Positions 25,592 through 34,122 of a stretch of 64,000 nt of DNA are shown piece after piece. Positions within the stretch are counted from its first letter, which is position 1, and each line of letters starts with the position of its first letter. The stretch is from Pirellulaceae bacterium. GTDB lineage: Bacteria > Planctomycetota > Planctomycetia > Pirellulales > Pirellulaceae. Made by a program: the position numbers and the translations under genes. The notes beneath the pieces are model-generated. The model was given only the letters and a program-made list of their open reading frames with translations. It was not told the origin of the DNA and did not search any database. Location of the stretch: assembly GCA_028280445.1 (NCBI GenBank), contig JANQLU010000052.1, positions 62,001-126,000 on the forward strand, read 5' to 3'.

Positions 25592-26941
25592 TTACGCTGC
25601 CAAACGTCGATCTGTCGAACGAGTTGGCACCGAAGCTGCGAGCTGTTCTCTGACAAACTCGATATGGACACGGAGATTGTAAAACTCTTCCATATATGAA
25701 AGCGGCACGGTGACCGCCATCAGCTCCTGTTCAATACGCTGCAATTTTTCGACGCCGGCCGCACGATCATAAATCAATTCGCGGTCTTTCATCTGTTGTT
25801 CGACTTCGTGTAACACACGGTACCAGCGATAAATTTTGGAACGAATCCGCCAACGATAAACTGGTGGTGCCAGTTTCAACAGTGGTATCAACAGCGTACA
25901 TAGCGGCAACAGAATCAACTTGATACGATCCAGCCAGGCCGCAACTCCAAACGGAAAATAACGATACAGAAACGATGGACCCGACTGAAAATAACGGTCC
26001 GCGTGTGTGTTCAACGGGTAATCGGTAAACCGTGGCGTTGGAAACGAACTGGTTTGAACCAACACTCCCCGTTTCGCATGGGTTTGTTCCACGGCTTCTA
26101 ACAACAGCGGCACCAACGCGTGATGAAAATCTTCGCGAACGACCAGATTAGCAGTTGGCGCGACCAAGTGAATATCACGAGTCGGTACATTGTTTTGAAA
26201 ATCAACGATTCCCTGAGGCAACACAACCTCGGCCAGGAACCCGTACTTTTGACGATAAGCTGCGCCGCGCTCAAAATGAAAAGCTTTAATCTCTGGATCG
26301 TTCAGGAGCTGCTGAATGATTTTCGAATTGGGAGACATCACAAAAAAAGCGGCATCGATTTCAGCGCTCTGCAATTGTTGTGACGCCTCTTTTGGACTCA
26401 ATGCTAAAAACTTCGTGGACTGGTTTTTATCGTCGACTTCGTTGTCCGCTAACAGTTTTAATGCAATAGCCCGAGTACCACTTCCCGATTGGCCTACCCC
26501 AATGCGTTTGCCCTTGAGTTCACGGAGTTGTTCAACCGGATTCTCTGCTCGTTGAAAAACCCAAACGGGTTCCGGGTAAAGACTTGCTAGTGACTCAAGC
26601 GGTGTTTCTTTCGGCGCAGTGCCTCCCTGGATCATTGCCAGTGAAATGCCGCTGTTTGGATCCAGCAGCAATTGTTCATTTTCGATCGAGCCAGAAGTGG
26701 TTCGAATCTCTAATGTAATTCCTTTTTCGGCAAGAATTTTTTTGTATTCGTTGGCGAAAGCGTAGTAGGCACCGTCTTGGCTACCGGTTGCAATGACTAT
26801 GTGATCGGGACACCGTGGCCCCAGCAGCCAGGGAGTTGCGGCAAACGCCGCGCCAGTGATCAAGAATACCGGCCACCACCGTGTCAAGATACGCCGCAAT
26901 CGCGATGTTTTGTGCCCCTCGTTCATTTCTCGTTGGTTCAT
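25592..26941 (-). CDS. TAXI-family TRAP solute-binding protein with C-terminal membrane segment
   Basis: 449 residues. The N-terminus is a single membrane helix (VFLITGAAFAATPWLLG) after a basic tail. Residues 45-310 are a TAXI periplasmic binding domain: IVIATGSQDGAYYAFANEYK, IRTTSGSIENEQLL, ELKGKRIGVGQSGSGTRAIA and EIDAAFFVM. A second hydrophobic segment (LILLPLCTLLIPLLKLAPP, about 340-360) is followed by a charged, coiled-coil-prone cytoplasmic tail. TRAP transporters need a permease (DctM type); none is next to this gene. It may act as a sensor or pair with a distant permease. Confidence 0.92.
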   Translation of the reverse strand: MNQREMNEGHKTSRLRRILTRWWPVFLITGAAFAATPWLLGPRCPDHIVIATGSQDGAYYAFANEYKKILAEKGITLEIRTTSGSIENEQLLLDPNSGISLAMIQGGTAPKETPLESLASLYPEPVWVFQRAENPVEQLRELKGKRIGVGQSGSGTRAIALKLLADNEVDDKNQSTKFLALSPKEASQQLQSAEIDAAFFVMSPNSKIIQQLLNDPEIKAFHFERGAAYRQKYGFLAEVVLPQGIVDFQNNVPTRDIHLVAPTANLVVREDFHHALVPLLLEAVEQTHAKRGVLVQTSSFPTPRFTDYPLNTHADRYFQSGPSFLYRYFPFGVAAWLDRIKLILLPLCTLLIPLLKLAPPVYRWRIRSKIYRWYRVLHEVEQQMKDRELIYDRAAGVEKLQRIEQELMAVTVPLSYMEEFYNLRVHIEFVREQLAASVPTRSTDRRLAA

Positions 26942-27118
26942 CGAGAATCTCCACCAAGCCGAATACTGAACCGAAATCTAAAAGACGATTTCGTTTAAAG
27001 AAAAAAATATGGCGACTTATAGGCCAGTAACGACGTCTGAGCAATGCCAAAAGCTGCCAGCATTTGACGTGGCAATATGATCTTTCGGCTGCTATCAGAT
27101 ATAGCAAATCTCTGCGGA

Positions 27119-27727
27119 TCAAAACATCGGACTCATCAGCGCAGTAGCAACCACGAGAATAACCAGCATCGCTAGTGATATAAAAGCTGCCCACGGATCA
27201 ACTTGCCCGCTTGCGTTTCCCAATCCAAATTTCGGACCAAGTCCGTGCCACAGCAACAAACCGATCGGTACGCTAACAAACCCGAACAGCCAAAGCAGCC
27301 AAATGGGAGACCCGTGTCGTAACATATCACCGGCATCCGCGATTTGGCCAAACGATCCCGCAGCAATGTAGGCGCCATTAGCGATCAAACAAAATCCAGC
27401 AAAAAAACGGGCCAGATAATCACCCGGCAACTTGGCTGCCCAAAAAATTCCCCAAATCACCATTGGCAGAATCACCCCCAACAGCGGTCCCGCCCAAACC
27501 ACAATCAATGGATGTGGATTGGGAGATACATCGGTTCGCGAAATCGCCAACGGGTGAACGACCACTTTCGTGACCGTGCCGCCGGTCGACCATCCAGCAA
27601 CGACATGGCCCAGTTCATGAACAGCCATAAACGCCAACCAGCAAAATGGAATGAACGTGGCGATCAAGATCACTTGATGTCGACTGGTCTTCAGACCGTG
27701 GCCGCGGTTGTTCTGAGTCTCGTTCAC
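27119..27727 (-). CDS. M50-like membrane metallopeptidase
   Basis: 202 residues, five or six membrane helices. The zinc motif is VHELGH (His37, Glu38, His41) at the end of the first helix. A second family block is PHPLIVVWAGPLLGVILP. This matches the short M50B-like peptidases rather than site-2 proteases with PDZ domains. The substrate is unknown. It is the last gene of a three-gene minus-strand set (28653 to 27119) with 12- and 20-base gaps. The residues of the C-terminal metal ligand (usually NxxPxxxxDG) are not obvious, so activity is not assured. Confidence 0.87.
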   Translation of the reverse strand: MNETQNNRGHGLKTSRHQVILIATFIPFCWLAFMAVHELGHVVAGWSTGGTVTKVVVHPLAISRTDVSPNPHPLIVVWAGPLLGVILPMVIWGIFWAAKLPGDYLARFFAGFCLIANGAYIAAGSFGQIADAGDMLRHGSPIWLLWLFGFVSVPIGLLLWHGLGPKFGLGNASGQVDPWAAFISLAMLVILVVATALMSPMF

Positions 27728-27747
27728 TCGTATTTCCAGTTCGCCGA

Positions 27748-28089
27748 TTATTCGCCATCGTTTTCCTGCGATTCGACCTCGGTATCCATTGCCTCGACAA
27801 CATGTTCGACCGAAGGACGCGTTAGTTTGTCGAGCTCAAATAACGCGCCCGCACCAGATCCTCGAGGTTTCTCGCGATAGTAAATATACCCGCGTCGCTC
27901 AAGTGCAATCAAAAATCGATGGAGACCGTAGATTACCAGGCAAATGGCTACGAGACCGATGATCGACAACGCAACAATTAACAACGTGTTGATGGCATGG
28001 CTCCCTGACAGATTCTTAATATCAACTTTCTGCAGACCGAAAAGTATTTTTCGTGCTGACAAACCAACGGTCAAAAATGCAATGTTCAC
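27748..28089 (-). CDS. Small two-helix membrane protein
   Basis: 113 residues from a GTG at 28089. An N-terminal hydrophobic stretch and a strong membrane helix (INTLLIVALSIIGLVAICLVIYGL) are followed by a basic segment (RRGYIYYREKPRG) and an acidic tail. No family is recognised. Its position between a coiled-coil protein gene and the M50-like gene, with short gaps, suggests the three products work together. Confidence 0.75.
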   Translation of the reverse strand: MNIAFLTVGLSARKILFGLQKVDIKNLSGSHAINTLLIVALSIIGLVAICLVIYGLHRFLIALERRGYIYYREKPRGSGAGALFELDKLTRPSVEHVVEAMDTEVESQENDGE

Positions 28090-28101
28090 AACACCGCCAC
28101 A

Positions 28102-28653
28102 TTACCCGTTTTGCAGCGCATCGGACAGACTTTGTAGCTCATTGAGAGTTCTCATTCGCCAAGTGTCCAACTGCCCGACCAGCCGAGTATGCTGATCATT
28201 CAACACACGAGTTCCGCGAAGAATTTCCTCCAGTTTTTCCTGCTCGCCCAGCGACGGTGCTGCAAGTTCGACAACAACCATCGATTGTCTGGCATCATCC
28301 AACTCTTGATCGCTCTTTTTCCAATCGACCTCAATGATCTCGCGATCGATCTGTTCTAGCTGGCAGATTAATTCCTGCAGCATTTGGTTGTCAGGATAGC
28401 GGTTCGAAATTTCTTTGAGATCTCGCAACAGATTGGTGCGCGCTGGTGTGTGAGCACATCCGAGCCTGGCAGCTCGCACCTCCATCGGACAATAGTCGGC
28501 GCGTTGAAATCCGTGCTCCACTGCAGAATTTTGTCTTGGCCGCAAACCGTCTGGCTCGCGGAGTACCTGTTCATGCTCCATTTCGCAGGCCACATTTTTT
28601 AACGCGCGAATTTTTTCGATGGTTGCGTCTAGAAATTCTTTGAACTCTGACAA
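28102..28653 (-). CDS. Cytoplasmic coiled-coil protein of unknown function
   Basis: 183 residues, likely from a TTG at 28653 (GAGAGCG upstream); the next in-frame ATG (MEHEQ) is about 25 residues in. Mostly helix, with heptad-like stretches LQELICQLEQIDREIIEVDWKK (split here by the helix end) and ILRGTRVLNDQHTRLVGQLD. There are three Cys in the first half, one in DYCPMEV and one in LGCAHTP. No signal peptide. It heads the three-gene set that ends with the M50-like protease. Confidence 0.65.
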   Translation of the reverse strand: MSEFKEFLDATIEKIRALKNVACEMEHEQVLREPDGLRPRQNSAVEHGFQRADYCPMEVRAARLGCAHTPARTNLLRDLKEISNRYPDNQMLQELICQLEQIDREIIEVDWKKSDQELDDARQSMVVVELAAPSLGEQEKLEEILRGTRVLNDQHTRLVGQLDTWRMRTLNELQSLSDALQNG

Positions 28654-28705
28654 GTATTCGCTCTCGCTAGTTTAAAACTGGATCGCAACAATCTTTCCAG
28701 CCACC

Positions 28706-28830
28706 CGTGAGCGGCGAGGCGCTAGCCGCCGGTTCGTTAGGGATTCGTACCGGCGGCTAGCGCCTTGCCGCTCACAGGATCAGGCTCTTCACCCCAATCT
28801 CTGCGGCTCGGCGGGAGCCTCGCCCTCCCG
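28706..28830. repeat. R2 repeat, compound copy (inverted relative to 24934)
   Basis: GTGAGCGGCGAGGCGCTAGC and GCTAGCGCCTTGCCGCTCAC form long arms, followed by CTGCGGCTCGGCGGGAGCC and CGCCCTCCCG. It is the reverse orientation of the unit at 24934-25020. Confidence 0.85.
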
Positions 28831-28878
28831 AACAACTTGAAAACACAATAACACATCGAATCAACATGCTTTTTGAAC

Positions 28879-29295
28879 TCACTTTGAACGAATGTCGTCT
28901 CGACTTCCCAATACACCATCCTCACCTGCTGATATCACAAACACGTTTTCGCGTTGCGTGATCAATTGATATCGATTTCCCCAAGGATCGAACGGGACAA
29001 CATTGTAGTCGAGATAAGGCCCTCGCCAAATCGACGCTTCAATTTTTTTTGGTTTGACAATGAGTTCGGTGAGGTCCGTCGGATACCGGCCCACATTTGA
29101 ATTGAATCTCCGACACTCATCAGCCAACAGTTGAGCTTCGGTTTTTGCGTTTCGGGATGGCGAACTCGTCGCATATGGAAATGACAACATTTCGAGGTAG
29201 GACGGTAAAGCCACCGGTATCAACGAAAACATTACAGCGTTAGCTGTCACCGCGAATAGAATCAAAAGGCCGTTGCGTCTGGTCAAATGTAACAT
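28879..29295 (-). CDS. GspG-like pseudopilin domain protein
   Basis: 138 residues from the ATG at 29295; the longer frame to 29346 has a less likely N-terminus. A hydrophobic helix (LLILFAVTANAVMFSLIPVA) is followed by the C-terminal pseudopilin domain: IEASIWRGPYLD, PFDPWGNRYQLI and SAGEDGVLGSRDDIRS. These are the hallmark calcium-site and DPWGN features of type II secretion GspG. The usual prepilin cleavage motif (GFTLxE) is missing; the N-terminus is LTRRNGLLILF. So it is GspG-like but may not be processed. No other secretion genes are adjacent. Confidence 0.85.
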   Translation of the reverse strand: MLHLTRRNGLLILFAVTANAVMFSLIPVALPSYLEMLSFPYATSSPSRNAKTEAQLLADECRRFNSNVGRYPTDLTELIVKPKKIEASIWRGPYLDYNVVPFDPWGNRYQLITQRENVFVISAGEDGVLGSRDDIRSK

Positions 29296-29522
29296 TCTGT
29301 TCAAACGTTGGCATAGCTTGTGAAGATTCAACGAGCGGCAACTCAATTATAGACAGTCCTCTGAACAAATTGTTGGTAATCATGACTTGATAATCAAAAT
29401 AGAACATTTCCATCGCCAATGAAATTTTTCTTTATTGGATTTTCAAATTAAATTATCAGTACAATGGAAAAATCCAGCGCCCAATATTCTTTAAAAAAAT
29501 TTCGAAATCCAGGAATAGAGAC

Positions 29523-31124
29523 ATGCCGTTCAAATCACTCAATGTTTGTTTCATGTTGTGTTTCCTGTGTTGCGGTATCGACGCTCAAGAAAAAAAAGTA
29601 TCGCAACTGATCGACGATTTGAACGATGCCAGTTTTTCAGTTCGACAAGCTGCCGCTGAAGGTTTATCGCAGGGCGACGAAACGGTTGTCACGCCACTGT
29701 TACAAGCCATCGTCAGCAAAACACAAGCGCGCGAAACACGTCGACGCTGCGCACAAATTCTGTTGAAATTGGCGTCCAGAAAAGATCAAAAAATCGACGC
29801 TGCACTCAAACAGCAACTGCCAAAATACCAAGCTGAAAAATTTCAACACGCCTCACTTGAACTCAAACAATTGCGATTCAAAATCCTGGGTGAAGTCAAT
29901 ATCAGCGAAAAACAAGCGATCGGACTACTGCGCGAACACGGTTGCAGCATTACGCCCAGTCGACGAGTCAAAGGCATCACCATCGATGCGAAAAATTTCA
30001 AAGGCACTAAACAGGACTTCAAAAATATCGTCGCGATTAAACAACCGATCCGACTCAAAATTAACATCAGAAAACGGCACGAATTGTTTGATATTCTACC
30101 CAAGTGTAATTTGGCGGCGATTCAATTACGCGACGGGTATTCGCAAGTTGTCAAAAATGATCAACTCAAACACCAAGTCAGCGCTGCCATGCAGCAGATT
30201 TGCCGCTGTCAAAATCTCACAGAACTGTCTCTCGATTTTGCGGTGATTGACGCCAGGGCTCTGAATGGAATTGAAAAACTCACCAACCTTGTTCAAATCA
30301 CGCTGCCGCGAACAGCAACCGATGAAACCCTGAGTCGATTGGCAAAACATAAAAAACTGAGTCACATTAATTTCATCAATTGCCAAAACATCAGCGGGGC
30401 TGGCTTCAAAGATTTTGCGGAAAACAAATTGATCAAGTCTCTCGATTTCCATTCAACGGGACTCAAAACTGAAAATCTCAAGTATCTGAACAAATTTCCC
30501 AACCTGAGTAGACTTACTTTGCACCAAAACTGCTACAACGAAGATGTCCAGATCATCAGTAAACTGCCAGCATTGAAACAACTCGACCTCGACAACACAT
30601 TAGTCACCAACGAGGTCGTCGATTCTTTGGCCAAGATGAAAAATCTTCGATATCTCGATATCGGAGAATCACCTTTGACAAATCAAATCATCAAAAAAAT
30701 CAATGCGTTGGAAACACTCGAAAGATTTCGCTTCAGACGAACCTTTATTACCGAACAGGGATCGAAAGAGCTTCGCTTCGACAACGAATACAATTCGCAA
30801 ACATTTTTCGTGCCCGACAGCGCTCGACAACTCAAACTGGTTCACGAGTTGGTCGACCGGGGCGTCCCAATCAAGCCAAATTTAGAAGCTGGAATTGTCG
30901 ATCTATATTTTCAAGGGAAAAACAAGATTGATCTTTCGAAACTCGAACAGCTCAAAGTAAAAAATGTTTATTTAAACAAAATTCCGACCCCGGAAAATTT
31001 GCTCGACATCTTGAAACTCAACGATACGGCCCGCATCTGTGTCATCAACCCTGACATTCCTAATGAGATCGTTGACAAATTGAGAAACCGATTCGAAAAA
31101 TTCACCGACGCGAGAGCGCGCTAG
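29523..31124 (+). CDS. Secreted HEAT/leucine-rich-repeat protein
   Basis: 533 residues with AGGAATAGAG before the ATG. Signal peptide MPFKSLNVCFMLCFLCCGID; the CC could be a lipobox but does not fit well. Residues 28-80 form a HEAT-like pair with DLNDASFSVRQAAAEGL, shared with the gene at 41696. Residues 200-430 are irregular leucine-rich repeats: LTELSLDFAVIDARALNGI, KLSHINFINCQNISGAGF, LPALKQLDLDNTLVTNEVV and MKNLRYLDIGESPLTNQII. This is the planctomycete LRR style, used for protein contacts. No enzymatic motif. Confidence 0.9.
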   Translation: MPFKSLNVCFMLCFLCCGIDAQEKKVSQLIDDLNDASFSVRQAAAEGLSQGDETVVTPLLQAIVSKTQARETRRRCAQILLKLASRKDQKIDAALKQQLPKYQAEKFQHASLELKQLRFKILGEVNISEKQAIGLLREHGCSITPSRRVKGITIDAKNFKGTKQDFKNIVAIKQPIRLKINIRKRHELFDILPKCNLAAIQLRDGYSQVVKNDQLKHQVSAAMQQICRCQNLTELSLDFAVIDARALNGIEKLTNLVQITLPRTATDETLSRLAKHKKLSHINFINCQNISGAGFKDFAENKLIKSLDFHSTGLKTENLKYLNKFPNLSRLTLHQNCYNEDVQIISKLPALKQLDLDNTLVTNEVVDSLAKMKNLRYLDIGESPLTNQIIKKINALETLERFRFRRTFITEQGSKELRFDNEYNSQTFFVPDSARQLKLVHELVDRGVPIKPNLEAGIVDLYFQGKNKIDLSKLEQLKVKNVYLNKIPTPENLLDILKLNDTARICVINPDIPNEIVDKLRNRFEKFTDARAR

Positions 31125-31167
31125 GTTAGGCAGTGTTGATTAAATTGGAAAGCTATGAATTTGATCT

Positions 31168-31231
31168 GAGCGGCAAGGCACTAGCCGCCGGTGAACCCTC
31201 AAATACCGGCAACTAACGCCTCGCCGCTCAG
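31168..31231. repeat. R2 palindromic repeat
   Basis: TGAGCGGCAAGGCACTAGCC and GCCTCGCCGCTCA form the arms. The left flank (GGCAGTGTTGATTAAATTGG and AAAGCTATGAATTTG) is also found, inverted, beside the copy at 45641. Confidence 0.8.
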
Positions 31232-31332
31232 GCGTTTTGCGAAACCCCAACACCTCTGGCTCCAAAAAAAGTGTTGGCCGGCGGACTGGTGAGAAAGTCG
31301 CTGCCGACCAACAGATCAAAGCACTCTGGACA

Positions 31333-32325
31333 TTACCGCATTCGAATGACGAACCAGTCATCACCCGCTTGGTAACTGTAATCGTGGTAGTAGTAACCTG
31401 GCCATGTCGGTGCAATAAACAGATCTTTACCGCTCGAACCGTAAACCGACTCAGTAAAACCTTCCCATGGACCCGGGTTCATCACATCGTCACCGCCACC
31501 GCCAATGATGAAATCGATTCCCGTTTCACCGTAAACGTAATCTTTTCTGTCTCCCCCAAACATGAAATCGTTACCGGGACCTCCATACATTTTGTCCCAA
31601 CCGTCGCCGCCGATCATGAGATCATTTCCAGTATCATTCATGTTGGTGGTGTCACCGTACATCTCGTCCGACCCACCATTGCCAAACATATCATCATCTC
31701 CGTCGCCGCCGATCATGGTGTCCGAATATGGGCTGCCGATCATGTAATCATCTTCATCCCCGCCATCCATGATCAAATCATCCGTAGCGGCAGTTCCGTT
31801 CATGTAATCGTCGCCGTCATCCCCAAACATTCCGACGGTATTCGAACCGGCATAAATGCGGTCGTCGTGGTCTCCGCCATACATCACGAACCCATTTTTC
31901 AACGTGTCTTTGCCATCATTGCCTTGAGCATAATACGCGCCCTCAACCATATCGTCGCCATCATTTGCAATCACCGCGACCAACACGTCATCATCGGCCA
32001 GCGTTGGATCAACATAAATATCGTCGATGGAATTCCCGCCTTCGATCAGCAAGATAAGTCCATTGCCAATCCACCGATCAAAATGGTCGGCATCGACGAG
32101 TATGCCATTGCGATATTCCCGGATAAAGAAATCGACTTCGTTTCCGTTTTTAAGAATGTCCAACTCGGTTCGATCCAGGTCATCGTTGACGTCCAGCGTC
32201 ATCATTTTGTCAAACGTTTGATCGTCCGGACTGTTGTCCCAATCCCATTCAGCGTGCAACGAAGTAGTCGCCAACGCGCCGATCAATGTCATCGCAATAC
32301 AAAACATGGTTTTCAATTTGGTCAT
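31333..32325 (-). CDS. Secreted RTX (calcium-binding nonapeptide repeat) protein
   Basis: 330 residues from the ATG at 32325 with GGAG upstream; the longer frame to 32439 adds a non-signal leader. Signal peptide MTKLKTMFCIAMTLIGALA. Acidic repeats fill residues 110-300: GGDHDDRIYAG, GDDGDDYMNG, GGDEDDYMIG, GGDGDDDMFGNGGSDEMYG, GGDGWDKMYGGPGNDFMFGG and GGGGDDVMNPG. These match the GGxGxDxUx nonapeptide that binds calcium in beta-roll folds. RTX proteins of this type usually leave by type I secretion, but here there is a Sec signal. A long plus-strand frame across it is a shadow. Confidence 0.92.
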   Translation of the reverse strand: MTKLKTMFCIAMTLIGALATTSLHAEWDWDNSPDDQTFDKMMTLDVNDDLDRTELDILKNGNEVDFFIREYRNGILVDADHFDRWIGNGLILLIEGGNSIDDIYVDPTLADDDVLVAVIANDGDDMVEGAYYAQGNDGKDTLKNGFVMYGGDHDDRIYAGSNTVGMFGDDGDDYMNGTAATDDLIMDGGDEDDYMIGSPYSDTMIGGDGDDDMFGNGGSDEMYGDTTNMNDTGNDLMIGGDGWDKMYGGPGNDFMFGGDRKDYVYGETGIDFIIGGGGDDVMNPGPWEGFTESVYGSSGKDLFIAPTWPGYYYHDYSYQAGDDWFVIRMR

Positions 32326-32520
32326 TTTTTTCTCCTGATAGAAAGTGGTTTGTTGATACGGAGAACACTGACCGACCTCACAACACCTCCACGAAAATTC
32401 GCTCAAAAAACGAAAAATAAGCCGTTGGTGTAACATCATTGCAATTTCGACGCTTTACACCATTTTTGCAAAAAATGGAAAACATCATGGAGCATCGAAT
32501 TCATAAATTTCTTTGGATCA

Positions 32521-32588
32521 TACGAGCACGAAACGCCAGCGAATGGTTTTGCGCAATCAAACCACTCGCTGGCGCTTCGTGCTCGTAT
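32521..32588. repeat. R6 palindromic repeat
   Basis: TACGAGCACGAAACGCCAGC and GCTGGCGCTTCGTGCTCGTA are inverse complements with one mismatch, around GAATGGTTTTGCGCAATCAA. It sits in the divergent spacer 32326-32762. Confidence 0.88.
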
Positions 32589-32762
32589 CAGCCGCAATTG
32601 CGATATTTTTCAATCGCGCCGACAATGCGAACTGTAAAGAGAAAATGAACGTACAAATAAAAGGTCAAAAAAACGGCGGAACCGAACATTTTAGCTCAAC
32701 GTCTTATGTTTGGCTCAACTGCGCGATCTGAGTTCTCCCTGAATCTATCTAAAGAGGTTCTC

Positions 32763-33926
32763 ATGAGTTTGATGCATCGAAAACACCGTCCAAATTTTGC
32801 CAACATCGTTCCTGCCCTGTTGATTGTCACCGCGCTATCGATTGTCGGTTGTCGACCTGCGTCAGTATCCAAAGTGGATGAAGTTGAAAAATCGTCGAAC
32901 GTCGAGCAGGCGAATCAGACGAAGCAAATTGAATCTACTCCATCGGAATCAACCGGTGGCCCAACCAAAATAGAAACCGCTGACCAGTACCTCGCAGCTT
33001 TGGCAAACCGCAAGTTTAAATGGCGTTCGAAAATTATTGACCTTTCGGATGCTGAAATGGAAAAGCTCGTTCGCCGATTGCGTGCAAAATATCCGTTTGA
33101 ATCTCTTCGTAAACGCTTGAGTTATGAGGATCAAGTTGGTCGCACACAAAACAAGGAAACGAGGACTCCGTCATACGATCTAAGATCTCGCGCTTTGAAA
33201 ACTTTGCATTCCGAACATGTAAAACTTTTTGTTTCAACGCCTGGGTTTGGTCTCACACGAACTCCAGCTCCCTCGCCGCGCTATTTAGAGCCTTTCGATA
33301 TTGAGCCGGACGATATTCACTTGTTCACGTTTCGACCTGGACCTTATTCGAATGATCCCGATCTACTCAAGCCGCTTCACAACACTTTTCTTCAGAGTTT
33401 TACTCCAACATTTCAAATCGGTGCGTACGTCAAGAGTATCGATCAAGTTGCTGGATTTCGTCCTCACAAGACGACGACAAAATTGAACATCGTTCGAACT
33501 CCATCCCAGCTTTGGTATTCAGGCGCCAGCAATCAATTTAAAGAGCTGACCGACCAACAGAAAAAACAGTCGCCGGTTTGGAAGTTCAAACATTTGCAAC
33601 TGGTCAGCCTGCTCAAACACGACGAGCCGCGAGTCTATCTTTCGGAACAACTTCCGAACATGGAAGATCTTTCAAGTGAAAATGCTCCTAACCGAGCCTT
33701 GAATCAATTTGAAACCGAGGCGCTCAAAAAATTGCAAGCCGGGAAAAATCACGTTTTCAAAAAAATCGATGATCAAATCTTGATGCTCGGTGCCATCCGC
33801 GCGCAAGACTCTTGTCTCCAGTGCCATTCTGTCAAAAAAGATGATCTGCTCGGCGCGTTTTCGTATGACATCCGCGTTTTGCCAAGTGACGAAAAATCAT
33901 CCAAGCGTTTCGACGACGATACTTAA
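32763..33926 (+). CDS. Lipoprotein with a single CXXCH heme-binding motif
   Basis: 387 residues from the ATG at 32763 with AAGAGG upstream. Lipoprotein signal with LSIVGC. After a Ser/Gln/Thr-rich linker comes a globular domain of about 300 residues. Near the C-terminus is SCLQCHSV (Cys351, Cys354, His355), a c-type heme attachment site, followed by GAFSYDIRVLP. Likely an outer-membrane or periplasmic monoheme cytochrome-like protein; the electron partner is unknown. The bulk of the sequence (YEDQVGRTQNKETRTPSYD, LFTFRPGPYSNDPDLLKPLH) matches no family I can name. It is followed by the second Spy-like gene. Confidence 0.87.
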   Translation: MSLMHRKHRPNFANIVPALLIVTALSIVGCRPASVSKVDEVEKSSNVEQANQTKQIESTPSESTGGPTKIETADQYLAALANRKFKWRSKIIDLSDAEMEKLVRRLRAKYPFESLRKRLSYEDQVGRTQNKETRTPSYDLRSRALKTLHSEHVKLFVSTPGFGLTRTPAPSPRYLEPFDIEPDDIHLFTFRPGPYSNDPDLLKPLHNTFLQSFTPTFQIGAYVKSIDQVAGFRPHKTTTKLNIVRTPSQLWYSGASNQFKELTDQQKKQSPVWKFKHLQLVSLLKHDEPRVYLSEQLPNMEDLSSENAPNRALNQFETEALKKLQAGKNHVFKKIDDQILMLGAIRAQDSCLQCHSVKKDDLLGAFSYDIRVLPSDEKSSKRFDDDT

Positions 33927-34122
33927 TTCACGACACGGTCGGGGGCGTCTGGTCTGCAGTTCATCACTCGACATGGTTTGTGATGTTGCTGAAAACAAAC
34001 GCCAAGCCACGATTTCTGTTGACTCTGTTTTAGAACGTCGGTAGTTTTTACATTGATGGAAATACATGTCGACAGTCCATCATCGCAACATAACTTTTTC
34101 CCAAAAAATCGAGAGTGCTGAG

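Noticed and set aside
31237..32433. Long plus-strand frame of 398 codons
   Set aside because: It runs antisense to the RTX gene and is open only because the GGxGxD repeats read as stop-free VIVHV-type sequence on the other strand.
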